The notes under the pieces: model-generated
What the model was told of the DNA's origin: nothing
The model's input: only the letters and a program-made list of their open reading frames with translations
Database searches by the model: none
Shown: positions 33,526-42,164 of the stretch, piece after piece
Numbering within the stretch: position 1 is the stretch's first letter
How the letters are laid out: every line of letters begins with the position of its first letter
Translations under genes and position numbers: made by a program
From: Ewingella allii
GTDB lineage: Bacteria > Pseudomonadota > Gammaproteobacteria > Enterobacterales > Enterobacteriaceae
Assembly (NCBI RefSeq): GCF_044430645.1
Contig: NZ_JAWUDN010000001.1
Location: 1 to 64,000, forward strand
Length of the DNA stretch: 64,000 nucleotides
Direction of reading: 5' to 3'

Positions 33526-34926
33526 TTATTCAGTTACCGGTGAGGTCAACACCTTCACCACGCCCTGTTGCTCAAGCGCCCACGCGGCGCGCAGACAGAG
33601 GTCTTCACGCCACGGTGGAGCAATCAGCTGTAAGCCAATCGGCAGGCCGCTGGCGGTTTGCACTGGTACCGAAACCACTGGCAAACCGAGGAAGGAGATG
33701 GGCTGAGTCAACATGCCCATGCTGGCGCGGGTTGGCAGGTCGGTGCCGTTAATATGAATCGTTTCCTGACCAATCAGCGTGGCGCTGCACGGCGTCGAAG
33801 GGGCGATCAAGATGTCCCAGTGCTCGAACAGCGGCAGAATTTGCTGCTGGAACTGATGGCGGAAACGCTGGGCCTGAACATACCACGCGGCGGGGATCAT
33901 CGCCCCGGCTAATAAACGTTCGCGGGATAAGGGTTCGAACTGTTCTGGAATGGTGCGCAGCAGCGGCAAATACTGGTTGCCGCCTTCGGAAGCGGTGAGC
34001 AGGAATGCCGCCGAGCGCGCCAGTTCGGCCTGCGGCATCTCCACCTCTTCTTGCGCTTCCAGCGCCTTGGCGACTCTCTTCACGGCGGCTTTGGCGTCGT
34101 CGTCACACCAAGTTGAGAAATAACCGCCGAGCGCCGCCGTGCGAAGGCCCTGCTGCCCGCGAGTCAGGCGGCTGAAGGTTTCAGTGGTCGGTTTGTCGGC
34201 CTGAAAAGCATCCTGCGGGTCGGTGCCCTGCATGGCGTCATACACTTGAGACAGGTCGGAGGCGCAGCGAGCTAGCGGGCCGATGTGGTCGAGGCTGGCG
34301 ACAAACGGTTGGCTGCCGCTGCGCGAGATGCGCCCGAAAGTGGGTTTCAACCCCAGAATACCGGAGAGAGAAGAGGGCACGCGGATGGAGCCGTTGGTGT
34401 CACTGCCGAGGCTGAAATGCACCAAGCCCGCAGCCACTGCCGCGGCGGACCCGCCGGAAGAGCCGCCCGCAATGCGTGAAGTGTCTCGAGGGTTGCGGGT
34501 CACGCCGTAGTGGCTGTTCTCGGTGGTGAAGCCGTAGGCGTAGGCATCCATATTCAGCATGCCGGAGAGCAGCGCGCCTTGGCTGGTAAGGCGTGAAACC
34601 GTCCACGCATCCTGTTTGGCGACCGGATTATTGCTGTTGAGGCTGGCTCCCGCCAGCGTTACCTGCCCGGTGACGTCGAGCAGGTTTTTCACCGCGTAAG
34701 GCACGGCGGCCAGCGGTGGTAAAGTGCCGCCGCTGGCGCGCAGTTTGTCGACTTTCGCCGCTTCGCTCAGCATGCGATCGCCGGTGACGTGGGTAAAAGC
34801 GTTGAGCGTCGGGTCACTCTTCTCAATATTATCCAAGGTGGCGCTGGCGATCTCAGTGGCCGACAGGTCGCCGCTTTGCAGCGCGTGGTGCAGCTGGCTG
34901 ATGGTCAACTCTTCATAGGTTTTCAT
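33526..34926 (-). CDS. hpxY: amidase HpxY (AtzE/GatA-like)
   Basis: This 466-residue amidase signature family enzyme has the Ser-cisSer-Lys site: the segment GGSSGGSAAAVAAG holds the serines, and the Lys lies upstream in VPYAVKNLLDVTG. The sequence continues with SDTNGSIRVPSSLSGILGLKPTFGRIS. AtzE-type enzymes need the small AtzG/GatC-like partner, here hpxX, whose gene overlaps by 4 bases. In the Klebsiella system hpxXYZ are linked to the steps from oxalurate toward oxamate; the substrate is not shown by sequence. The ATG at 34926 is chosen for the overlap; the open frame extends upstream inside hpxX. Confidence 0.9.
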   Translation of the reverse strand: MKTYEELTISQLHHALQSGDLSATEIASATLDNIEKSDPTLNAFTHVTGDRMLSEAAKVDKLRASGGTLPPLAAVPYAVKNLLDVTGQVTLAGASLNSNNPVAKQDAWTVSRLTSQGALLSGMLNMDAYAYGFTTENSHYGVTRNPRDTSRIAGGSSGGSAAAVAAGLVHFSLGSDTNGSIRVPSSLSGILGLKPTFGRISRSGSQPFVASLDHIGPLARCASDLSQVYDAMQGTDPQDAFQADKPTTETFSRLTRGQQGLRTAALGGYFSTWCDDDAKAAVKRVAKALEAQEEVEMPQAELARSAAFLLTASEGGNQYLPLLRTIPEQFEPLSRERLLAGAMIPAAWYVQAQRFRHQFQQQILPLFEHWDILIAPSTPCSATLIGQETIHINGTDLPTRASMGMLTQPISFLGLPVVSVPVQTASGLPIGLQLIAPPWREDLCLRAAWALEQQGVVKVLTSPVTE

Positions 34927-35120
34927 GCGCGATAAACCCCGGCAATCTCCAGACGCGGGTCGAGCGGCAGGTCCATCAGCGGCTGCGCCATCTGCGCAAT
35001 ACGACTGAACTGTGCCAATAATTCCTGACGACGCTTGTCGTCGAGTTCCAGCGCCAGCACGCACTCCATCTGGCTGATGTAGGCGGCCCAGTCGGCTGGG
35101 CGCGATGTTGTTTTGCTCAT
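34923..35120 (-). CDS. hpxX: HpxX, AtzG/GatC-like small subunit
   Basis: This 65-residue helical protein (AAYISQMECVLALELDDKRRQELLAQFSRIAQMAQPLMDLPLD) matches the AtzG (DUF4089)/GatC-like pattern. Such proteins wrap around and stabilise the AtzE/GatA-type amidase, here HpxY, whose gene overlaps its end by 4 bases. The ATG at 35120 follows hpxW by 20 bases. Confidence 0.87.
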   Translation of the reverse strand: MSKTTSRPADWAAYISQMECVLALELDDKRRQELLAQFSRIAQMAQPLMDLPLDPRLEIAGVYRA

Positions 35121-35140
35121 AGTGTTTCCCCTGTCAAAAA

Positions 35141-36727
35141 TTAGAATCCGGCGGCGCTGCCGTTGCTGCGCGGGTCAAAGGCGCCTTCAAACATGCCGTT
35201 GGTGTGGCGCACAATCGCCCCCGCGTGCCCGACCGCCTCGCTGTAATCCGCCAGCAGTTCTACTTCGTGGCCGCGCTGGCGCAGACCGGCTAGCGTGGCG
35301 TGTTCGAAACGCCCCTCCAGCTTTAATGAGTCCGAGCTTTCGCCCCAGGTGCGGCCCAGCAGCCAACGCGGGCCGCTGATCGCCTGCTGCAATGACTGGC
35401 CTTGCACCACGTGGCGAATAAACACCGCCGCCTGGGTCTGCGGCTGGCCGTCGCCGCCCATTGCGCCGTAAACCATGGTGCGTCCGTCATACAGGCGCGC
35501 GGCGGCGGGGTTGAGGGTATGGAAGGGCTGCTTGCCCGGCGCCAGCGCCAGCAGGTGGTCGGAGTCGAGGCTGAACGAGGCGCCGCGGTTCTGCCACAGC
35601 ACGCCGCTCTCCGGCAGCACCACGCCGCTGCCAAATTCGTGATAAATGCTCTGAATGAAGGAAACCGACAGCCCGCTGCTGTCCATCACGCCCATCCATA
35701 CCGTGTCGCCCGGCCCTTTGCCTTTGCCCCAGTCGGCGGCGCAGTGTGAGTTGATGCGCGTGGCGAGGGCGTCGAGGTAGTCGGGTGCCAGCAGGCTTTG
35801 GGCGTCCTGAGTCATCATTTTTGGGTCGGTGATGTAGCGATCGCGCAGGCCGAAGGCCAGCTTGGTGGCTTCCACCACGCTATGAATGGTCGCGCCTTCA
35901 TCCATGGTTTCCAGCGGCAGGCGGTCAGTCAGGCCGAGGATCGCCAGCGACACCAAACCCTGCGTCGGCGGCGTCAGGTTGAAGATTTCCCCTTTGCTGT
36001 GTTTGAGGCGCAGCGGATTACGACGCTGCGGGCGATAGGCGGCTAAGTCGTCGCGGGTCAGCGGCATGCCCAATTTCTGCATGTCGGCGACAAGGCTGTC
36101 TGCCAGTTCGCCGCGATAGAAGCTGTCCAGCCCGTCTTCGCACAGCATGGAAAGCGTCGAGGCCAGCTGCGGCTGGGTAAAGCGCGTACCGGCGCGCGGG
36201 ATCTCGCCATAGGGCAGGAAGACGTCGGCGAAGGAGCGGATGTCGCGCAGCTCGTGATGCTTGGCGCGCGTGGCTGCCTCCTGCGAGGCGGTCACCGGAA
36301 TGCCGTCGGCGGCGTAGCGAATGGCATCACCCAGCAGGCGTGACAGCGGCTTTTGCTCGCCCCCCAGCTCGGCAGAAATCTTCAGGGCTTCGTGCCAACC
36401 GCCGACGGTGCCCGCCACGGTCAGAGCGGCTTTCGGGCCGCGATGGGGAATGTGCGTCTCACCGGCGTAGAAATCCAGCGTGGCGTGCGTTCCGGCTGCG
36501 CCGCTGGCGTCGATAGCAATCGGGTTGCCCTGCGCCGGCACAATCAGCCAAAAACCGTCACCACCCAGCCCGTTCATATGCGGGTAAACCACCGCGATAG
36601 TCGCGGCGGCGGCGACCATGGCTTCAATGGCGTTCCCCCCTTCGCGCAGCACCGCGAGCGCACTTTGGCTGGCGAGATGATGAGGGGTGACCGCCATACC
36701 GAGCGGCGAACTATTACTGTTGATCAT
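35141..36727 (-). CDS. hpxW: oxamate amidohydrolase (gamma-glutamyltransferase-like Ntn hydrolase)
   Basis: This 528-residue N-terminal-nucleophile hydrolase of the gamma-glutamyltransferase family should cleave itself before the nucleophile Thr near residue 342 (GPGDTVWMGVMD) and then hydrolyse oxamate to oxalate and ammonia, as shown for Klebsiella HpxW. Conserved segments include SNSSPLGMAVTPHHLAS, GGDGFWL, LTPPTQGLVSLAIL and YGAMGGDGQPQ. No signal peptide is seen, unlike periplasmic GGT. The ATG at 36727 is chosen because it starts the conserved fold. First gene of hpxWXYZ, divergent from hpxU. Confidence 0.92.
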   Translation of the reverse strand: MINSNSSPLGMAVTPHHLASQSALAVLREGGNAIEAMVAAAATIAVVYPHMNGLGGDGFWLIVPAQGNPIAIDASGAAGTHATLDFYAGETHIPHRGPKAALTVAGTVGGWHEALKISAELGGEQKPLSRLLGDAIRYAADGIPVTASQEAATRAKHHELRDIRSFADVFLPYGEIPRAGTRFTQPQLASTLSMLCEDGLDSFYRGELADSLVADMQKLGMPLTRDDLAAYRPQRRNPLRLKHSKGEIFNLTPPTQGLVSLAILGLTDRLPLETMDEGATIHSVVEATKLAFGLRDRYITDPKMMTQDAQSLLAPDYLDALATRINSHCAADWGKGKGPGDTVWMGVMDSSGLSVSFIQSIYHEFGSGVVLPESGVLWQNRGASFSLDSDHLLALAPGKQPFHTLNPAAARLYDGRTMVYGAMGGDGQPQTQAAVFIRHVVQGQSLQQAISGPRWLLGRTWGESSDSLKLEGRFEHATLAGLRQRGHEVELLADYSEAVGHAGAIVRHTNGMFEGAFDPRSNGSAAGF

Positions 36728-36803
36728 GCGGGGTCCTTGGCTTGTTTTTCTGCTAAATAACAAGCAAGAGATGTTCCACATCGGCAGGGATTCACTACTT
36801 TTC

Positions 36804-36825
36804 TGAATAATTTATCTTGTATTCA
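36804..36825. promoter_or_regulatory. candidate HpxU operator between hpxW and hpxU
   Basis: TGAATA-N10-TATTCA is a perfect 6-bp inverted repeat spaced two turns apart, in the 152-base gap between the divergent hpxW and hpxU. RpiR-type regulators bind such spaced palindromes. A Klebsiella RpiR repressor, HpxU, is known to control this locus. Assignment to HpxU is inference. Confidence 0.5.
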
Positions 36826-36879
36826 TAGTTTGACATTATGTTATGTTCGCGCTGAAACGATGGTTGCGTAGGAGCAACA

Positions 36880-37719
36880 ATGAAACAAATCGATGAGCGG
36901 CTGCGCGAGCACTATCCCGAGCTAACGCCGCAGGAGCAGCGGGTGGCGGACTTTATCTTCGCCAACATTGATGACCTGATGAGCTACAATAGCGCCGAGC
37001 TGGCGCGGCTGAGCGACGTATCGAAAGCCACGGTCAGCCGCCTGTTCAAGCGCCTGGGTTATCCGAGCTACCGCGATATGCGCGACGAAGTGCGCACCCT
37101 GCGCCAGAGCGGCATGCCGCTGACCGACAGCCGCGACGCCGTGCAGGGCAATACCCTGTTATCGCGCCACTATAAGCAGGAAATGGCCAATCTGACCCAG
37201 TGGATGAATCAGATTGATGACCAGCAATTCACCGCGGTAATTGCTGCGCTGAGCAAGGCGCGGCAGGTGCGTTTACTGGGATTCCGCAACAGTTATCCGG
37301 TGGCGCTGCACCTGCGCCAGCAGCTGGTGCAGGTGCGTCAGGGCGTGATGATGATGCCGCAGCCGGGGCAAACGCTGGCGGAAGAGCTGGTGGATTTAAC
37401 CGAGCAGGACGTGGTGATTTTCGTGGCGTTTCGCCGCAGGCCGCGCGCGGCAAGGGCTATCCTCAGCCAGCTTCAAGCCTTGAATGTGCCGGTATTGCTG
37501 ATTTGCGAACCTCAGGCGCAGTCTCTGTTACCCATGGCGCGCTGGCATTTGGCGGCTTCCCTCGACAGCGTGTCGGCCTTCGACTCTTATTCGGCGGCGA
37601 TGAGTTTGGCTAATCTGCTGAGTAACGCCTTGCTGCATGAAATGCTGGCTTCAGGCCGACAAAGAATCCATCAAATCAGCGACCTTTATAGCGATCTCGA
37701 CGAGCTGGAACAGCGCTAA
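36880..37719 (+). CDS. hpxU: RpiR/MurR-family regulator HpxU
   Basis: This 279-residue RpiR-type regulator has an N-terminal helix-turn-helix (LTPQEQRVADFIFANIDDLMSYNSAELARLSDVSKATVSRLFKRLGY, ~15-62) and a C-terminal SIS domain (~125-255). SIS domains usually bind phosphosugars; here the ligand may be a catabolic intermediate. It lies between the divergent hpxWXYZ operon and hpxFGHIJK, and is the expected repressor of both. The RBS GTAGGAG precedes the ATG. Confidence 0.9.
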   Translation: MKQIDERLREHYPELTPQEQRVADFIFANIDDLMSYNSAELARLSDVSKATVSRLFKRLGYPSYRDMRDEVRTLRQSGMPLTDSRDAVQGNTLLSRHYKQEMANLTQWMNQIDDQQFTAVIAALSKARQVRLLGFRNSYPVALHLRQQLVQVRQGVMMMPQPGQTLAEELVDLTEQDVVIFVAFRRRPRAARAILSQLQALNVPVLLICEPQAQSLLPMARWHLAASLDSVSAFDSYSAAMSLANLLSNALLHEMLASGRQRIHQISDLYSDLDELEQR

Positions 37720-37764
37720 ACCCCGCCTCTTTTTTCTCTGCTTCACCGTTGTGCATCATTTCAG

Positions 37765-37798
37765 GCGCTTTTTTGGTGCCTGCGCACAACGGCAGTGC
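37765..37798 (+). promoter_or_regulatory. two NtrC-like enhancer sites upstream of hpxF
   Basis: GCGCTTTTTTGGTGC (37765-37779) and GCACAACGGCAGTGC (37784-37798) both fit the 15-base NtrC pattern GCAC-N7-GTGC, the first with one arm mismatch. Their centres are 19 bases apart and ~140-165 bases upstream of the sigma-54 promoter at 37930, a usual enhancer distance. The region also forms a hairpin (37746-37792, 9-bp outer stem). Confidence 0.65.
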
Positions 37799-37929
37799 AA
37801 CAACTCACCCACTTCGTTTACCTCATTGCCCCGTGACGAGGCAACCGACTTCGCCAACTCTCCTTTTCTAGCAGGCTTTTTACCGCCTGAGGGGCGGCCG
37901 TGGCGCTATTTCATCAGACTCATCTCTTT

Positions 37930-37945
37930 TGGCACATTAGTTGCA
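37930..37945 (+). promoter_or_regulatory. sigma-54 (RpoN) promoter of hpxFGHIJK
   Basis: TGGCAC-ATTAG-TTGCA matches the sigma-54 consensus TGGCAC-N5-TTGCW at every defined position (-24 GG at 37931-37932, -12 GC at 37943-37944). Transcription should start near 37956, about 45 bases before the hpxF ATG. It explains nitrogen-limited expression of allantoate uptake and breakdown. Confidence 0.85.
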
Positions 37946-38001
37946 AAACACATTTTATAAGAATCTAACGTTTCACAAATTTAATCACCGGAGATAATCT
38001 A

Positions 38002-38793
38002 ATGAAAATGAACAAACGGTTGTTGGCTTGGGTTGGTGCAGCAATGTTGGTTTTCCAGGCGTCGAGCGTGATGGCCGATCAGCTGCAAGATATTCAAAAG
38101 CGCGGCGTGCTGCGGGTTGCGGTGCCACAGGACTTCCCGCCGTTTGGTTCAGTGGGCAAAGATTTGCAGCCTGAAGGTTATGACATCGACATGGCGCATT
38201 ACCTCGCCGACAAGATGAAACTTAAGTTGCAACTGGTTCCGGTGAGCAGCGCCAACCGCGTGCCTTACCTGCAAACGGACAAAGTGGACTTGGTTATCTC
38301 AAGTCTGGGTAAGAACGCCGAACGTGAGAAAGTGATCGACTTCAGCAATGCCTACGCGCCGTTCTTCCTCGGCGTATTTGGCGCGAAGGGTGATAACGTC
38401 ACTGACCTTAATGGTCTGGCGAACAAAACCGTTGGCGTGACGCGCGGCGCGGTTGAAGACCTGGCCTTGACCGCCGTGGCACCGAAAGACACCAAAATTC
38501 AGCGTTACGAAGATAACAACACCACGCTGTCGGCTTACCTGTCTGGTCAGGTGGAACTTATCGCCACGGGTAACTTAGTGGTGGCGGCGATTGCTCGCCA
38601 GAACCCGGAAAAAGCGCCGGTTTCCAAAGTGTTGTTAAAGGATTCGCCATGCTTCGTTGGCCTGCGTAAAGACGAGCCGGCGCTGAAAGACAAAGTGAAC
38701 GCGCTGATTGCTCAAGCCGTGGCTGACAAGACCCTCAACGCGCTTTCCGAAAAATGGATGAAAGCGCCGCTGCCTGCGAATCTGGGTTCCTAA
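38002..38793 (+). CDS. hpxF: periplasmic substrate-binding protein of hpx ABC importer
   Basis: This 263-residue solute-binding protein is of the polar amino acid family (family 3). It has a Sec signal peptide (about 25 residues ending SSVMADQ), the start motif RGVLRVAVPQDFPPFG and the SFBP segments GYDIDMAHYLADKM and VDFSNAYAPFF-like KVIDFSNAYAPFFLG. With hpxGHI it should import allantoate or a related ureide. It is the first gene behind the sigma-54 promoter. Confidence 0.9.
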   Translation: MKMNKRLLAWVGAAMLVFQASSVMADQLQDIQKRGVLRVAVPQDFPPFGSVGKDLQPEGYDIDMAHYLADKMKLKLQLVPVSSANRVPYLQTDKVDLVISSLGKNAEREKVIDFSNAYAPFFLGVFGAKGDNVTDLNGLANKTVGVTRGAVEDLALTAVAPKDTKIQRYEDNNTTLSAYLSGQVELIATGNLVVAAIARQNPEKAPVSKVLLKDSPCFVGLRKDEPALKDKVNALIAQAVADKTLNALSEKWMKAPLPANLGS

Positions 38794-38814
38794 GCAGGAT
38801 AGGGGAGAAAGAGC

Positions 38815-39480
38815 ATGACCTATCAGCTGAATTTTCTTGCGCTGTGGCCGTATATGCCGGAGCTGTTGTCCGGCCTGTGGACCACTATCCAGCTGACAGT
38901 CATGGCGACGGTTGGCGGTATCGCAATCGGTATCTGCGGGGCCGCCATCCGTTGCGGCAGTAACAAAACGCTGCGCGCGGTGTGGGGCATTTATGTCGAA
39001 ATCATCCGTAACACGCCGTTCGTGGTGCAGCTGTTTTTCATCGTGTTTGGTCTGCCGGGCATTGGCCTGAAAATGACCGCCGGTGAGGCGGCGCTGCTGG
39101 CGATGCTGATTAACCTGGGTGCTTACAGCACCGAGATCATCCGCGCCGGGATTCAGGTGACGCCCAAGGGCCAGTGGGAAGCCGGGCGCGTGCTCGGTTT
39201 AACCCGCAGCCAGACCTTTTTGCGAGTGGTGCTGCCGCCGTCGTTGAAGCGGATTTATCCGGCGCTGGTCAGCCAGTGCATTATCGTGATGCTCGGTTCG
39301 TCGGTGGTGTCGCAAGTGTCGTATGAGGAGCTGACCTTCGCGGCCAACTTGATTCAGTCGCGCACCTTTCTGAGTTTTGAGGTGTATTTAGTGACAACGC
39401 TGTTCTACCTGCTGTTGTCGGTGGCGATGCGCCAGCTGCTGTTGTTTGCAGGTCGCCGCCTCTTTGGGAGTTACAGCTGA
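38815..39480 (+). CDS. hpxG: ABC importer permease 1 of the hpx operon
   Basis: This 221-residue inner-membrane permease of the His/Glu/Gln/Arg/opine family has about five membrane segments. The EAA loop EAGRVLGLTRSQTFLRVVLP, which docks the ATPase, is near residues 122-141. It pairs with hpxH. Its stop overlaps the hpxH start (ATGA). Confidence 0.9.
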   Translation: MTYQLNFLALWPYMPELLSGLWTTIQLTVMATVGGIAIGICGAAIRCGSNKTLRAVWGIYVEIIRNTPFVVQLFFIVFGLPGIGLKMTAGEAALLAMLINLGAYSTEIIRAGIQVTPKGQWEAGRVLGLTRSQTFLRVVLPPSLKRIYPALVSQCIIVMLGSSVVSQVSYEELTFAANLIQSRTFLSFEVYLVTTLFYLLLSVAMRQLLLFAGRRLFGSYS

Positions 39481-40133
39481 TGATGACCTTTACCGATTGG
39501 GACATCGTGCGCAACCTGCTGCTGGCGGCGCGCTGGACGATTTTGCTGTCGCTGACAGCGTTTATTGGCGGCACCTTAGTGACTCTGCCGCTGTTGTTGA
39601 TTCGCCTGACCAAGCGCAGCTGGCCGACCCGCGCGGTGCGTTTGTACTCAGAGTTGTTTCAGGGAACGCCGCTGCTGATGCAGCTGTTTTTGGCCTTCTT
39701 CGGACTGGGGCTGTTTGGCATTGATGTCAGCCCGTGGACCGCCGCCGCGCTGGCGCTGACGCTCTATACCAGCGCCTATTTGGTGGACATCTGGAGTGGC
39801 AGTATTGAAGCCTTGCCGAAGGGACAATGGGAAGCCTGCCGCTGTCTGGGGCTGAGTTTCAGCCAGACCCTGTGGCGAGTCATTGCCCCGCAGGCGCTGC
39901 GGATTGCGATTGCGCCGACGGTGGGGTTCTCGGTGCAGGTGATTAAAGGTACGGCGCTGGCGTCAATCATCGGTTTTGTCGAGCTGACCAAGGCCGGCAC
40001 CATGTTGACCAACGTGACTTATCAGCCGTTCAAAGTGTTTGGATTAGTGGCGCTGGGCTACTTCCTGATGTGTTATCCGCTGTCGATGTACAGCCACTAT
40101 CTTGAAAAATCGCTGCGTGGAGAGAACAAATAA
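39480..40133 (+). CDS. hpxH: ABC importer permease 2 of the hpx operon
   Basis: This 217-residue permease of the same family as hpxG has the EAA loop EACRCLGLSFSQTLWRVIAP and about five membrane segments. HpxG and HpxH should form the transmembrane heterodimer. It overlaps both neighbours by one to a few bases, indicating tight translational coupling. Confidence 0.9.
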   Translation: MMTFTDWDIVRNLLLAARWTILLSLTAFIGGTLVTLPLLLIRLTKRSWPTRAVRLYSELFQGTPLLMQLFLAFFGLGLFGIDVSPWTAAALALTLYTSAYLVDIWSGSIEALPKGQWEACRCLGLSFSQTLWRVIAPQALRIAIAPTVGFSVQVIKGTALASIIGFVELTKAGTMLTNVTYQPFKVFGLVALGYFLMCYPLSMYSHYLEKSLRGENK

Positions 40134-40882
40134 TGCCGCTGATCACGATTAACCAAGTGCAAAAATATTACGGTCAGAACCACGTATTGAAAGGCGTGGA
40201 TCTGGACATCGACGGTGGTGAAGTTATCTCGATTATCGGTCGCAGCGGGTCAGGGAAAAGCACCTTGCTGCGCTGCATTAACGGGCTGGAAGGCTATCAG
40301 GACGGCAGCATCAAGCTGGGCGGCATGACCATCACCAACCGCGATTCCCAAGCGCGTGAAATCAGCCGCTCGGTGGGCATGGTATTCCAAAACTTCAACC
40401 TGTTCCCGCACATGACCGCGCTGGAAAACGTCATGCTGGCTCCCCGCCGCGTGCTGGGGAAATCAGCCGCCGAGTGCCGCGAGCTGGCGGCACAGATGCT
40501 GGCGAAAGTGGGGCTGGCGGACCGGATGGACTATTACCCTTCCAACCTGTCTGGCGGCCAACAGCAGCGCGTGGCCATTGCCCGCGCGCTGGCGATGAAC
40601 CCAAAAGTGCTGCTGTGTGACGAAATCACCTCGGCGCTGGATCCCGAGCTGGTGGGCGAAGTGCTGAAAGTGCTGGAGCAGTTGGCGAAAGAGGGCATGA
40701 CGCTGGTGCTGGTGACGCACGAAATGAATTTTGCCCGCGAAGTGGGCGACCGCGTGGTGTTTATGCATCAAGGCACCGTGTGGGAACAAGGCGAAAGCCG
40801 GGCGCTGTTTGCCAATCCGCAAACCGCCGAACTTAAACAATTTATCGCGTCAGTGCGCGGCTTAAACGAGGTCGCGGTCTGA
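40133..40882 (+). CDS. hpxI: ABC importer ATPase of the hpx operon
   Basis: This 249-residue polar amino acid ABC ATPase has Walker A GRSGSGKST, the Q-loop in GMVFQNFNLFPH, the signature LSGGQQQR, Walker B VLLCDEITSALD and the switch His in LVTHEM. It powers the HpxFGH importer. The start overlaps the hpxH stop. A 43-base gap separates it from hpxJ. Confidence 0.93.
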   Translation: MPLITINQVQKYYGQNHVLKGVDLDIDGGEVISIIGRSGSGKSTLLRCINGLEGYQDGSIKLGGMTITNRDSQAREISRSVGMVFQNFNLFPHMTALENVMLAPRRVLGKSAAECRELAAQMLAKVGLADRMDYYPSNLSGGQQQRVAIARALAMNPKVLLCDEITSALDPELVGEVLKVLEQLAKEGMTLVLVTHEMNFAREVGDRVVFMHQGTVWEQGESRALFANPQTAELKQFIASVRGLNEVAV

Positions 40883-40925
40883 TGAGAAAAACACAACCCT
40901 ACTCAACGACTTTAAAGGACTAACC

Positions 40926-42164
40926 ATGTTGGATATTCAGAAATTTGGCCAAATCAATCCGCCAACTCGCCTGCTGATGGGGCCGGGGCCGATCAACGCC
41001 GATCCGCGCGTGCTGCGGGCGATGAGCAGCCAGTTAATCGGCCAGTACGATCCGGTGATGACCGGCTACATGAATGAAGTGATGGCGCTGTACCGTGCGC
41101 TGTATAAAACCGAGAACCAGTGGACTTTCCTGATCGACGGCACCTCGCGCGCGGGCATTGAAGCCATTCTGCTGTCGGGCATTCGCCCCGGCGATAAAGT
41201 GTTAGTGCCGGTGTTTGGCCGTTTCGGCCATCTGCTGTGTGAAATTGCCCGTCGCTGCCGCGCCGAAGTCCACACTATTGAGGCACCGTGGGGCGAAGTG
41301 TTCGACCCGCAGCAGATTGAAGATGCCATCAAGTCAGTGAAACCGCGCTGGTTGCTGACTGTACAGGGCGACACTTCAACCACTATGTTGCAGCCGCTGG
41401 AGCAGCTCGGCGAGATCTGCCGCCGCCACGGCGTGCTGTTCTACTCTGACGCCACCGCCTCCTTCGGCGGCAACCCGCTGGAAACCGATGCCTGGGGCTT
41501 AGACGCCGTGTCTGCCGGATTGCAAAAATGCCTCGGCGGCCCGTCAGGTAGCGCGCCGGTAACGATCAGCCCGCGCTTTGAAGAGCAGATCCGCCGCCGC
41601 AAGTGTGTCGAGGAGGGAATTCGTACCGCCGAGCACGCCGACGGCGATGAAGAGATGATCTACTCCAACTATTTTGATCTCGGCATGATCATGGATTACT
41701 GGGGCCCGGAGCGCCTCAACCACCACACCGAAGCGACCAGCATGCTGTTCGCTGCCCGCGAATGCGCCCGCATCATTCTTGAAGAAGGTTTGGATAACAG
41801 CATTGCGCGCCACAAGTTGCACGGCGATGCGCTGCTGGCTGGGATTCAGGGGATGGGACTGGAGGTGTTCGGCGACCTGAACAACCGCATGAATAACGTG
41901 CTGGGTGTGGTTATCCCGCAGGGCATTCCGGGCGAGCAAGTGCGCCAGATGATGCTCAACGATTTCTCGATTGAAATCGGCACCTCGTTTGGCCCGCTGG
42001 CCGGCAAGATCTGGCGCATCGGCACCATGGGCTATAACGCCCGTAAAGACTGCGTGATGCAGACGCTGGTGGCGCTGGAAGCCGTGCTCAATCGTCTCGG
42101 TTTTGCGTCGAAATACGGCGCGGGTTCACAGGCCGCGTGGGACAGCTACGCGGGAGGCCAGTAA
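40926..42164 (+). CDS. hpxJ: ureidoglycine aminotransferase
   Basis: This 412-residue class V PLP-dependent aminotransferase has Lys201 in SAGLQKCLGGPSG as the Schiff-base lysine and GPGPINADPRVL near the N-terminus, typical of the alanine-glyoxylate/PucG group. Klebsiella HpxJ transfers the amino group of ureidoglycine to a keto acid, giving oxalurate and recovering nitrogen as an amino acid. It overlaps hpxK by one base (TAATG). Confidence 0.92.
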   Translation: MLDIQKFGQINPPTRLLMGPGPINADPRVLRAMSSQLIGQYDPVMTGYMNEVMALYRALYKTENQWTFLIDGTSRAGIEAILLSGIRPGDKVLVPVFGRFGHLLCEIARRCRAEVHTIEAPWGEVFDPQQIEDAIKSVKPRWLLTVQGDTSTTMLQPLEQLGEICRRHGVLFYSDATASFGGNPLETDAWGLDAVSAGLQKCLGGPSGSAPVTISPRFEEQIRRRKCVEEGIRTAEHADGDEEMIYSNYFDLGMIMDYWGPERLNHHTEATSMLFAARECARIILEEGLDNSIARHKLHGDALLAGIQGMGLEVFGDLNNRMNNVLGVVIPQGIPGEQVRQMMLNDFSIEIGTSFGPLAGKIWRIGTMGYNARKDCVMQTLVALEAVLNRLGFASKYGAGSQAAWDSYAGGQ

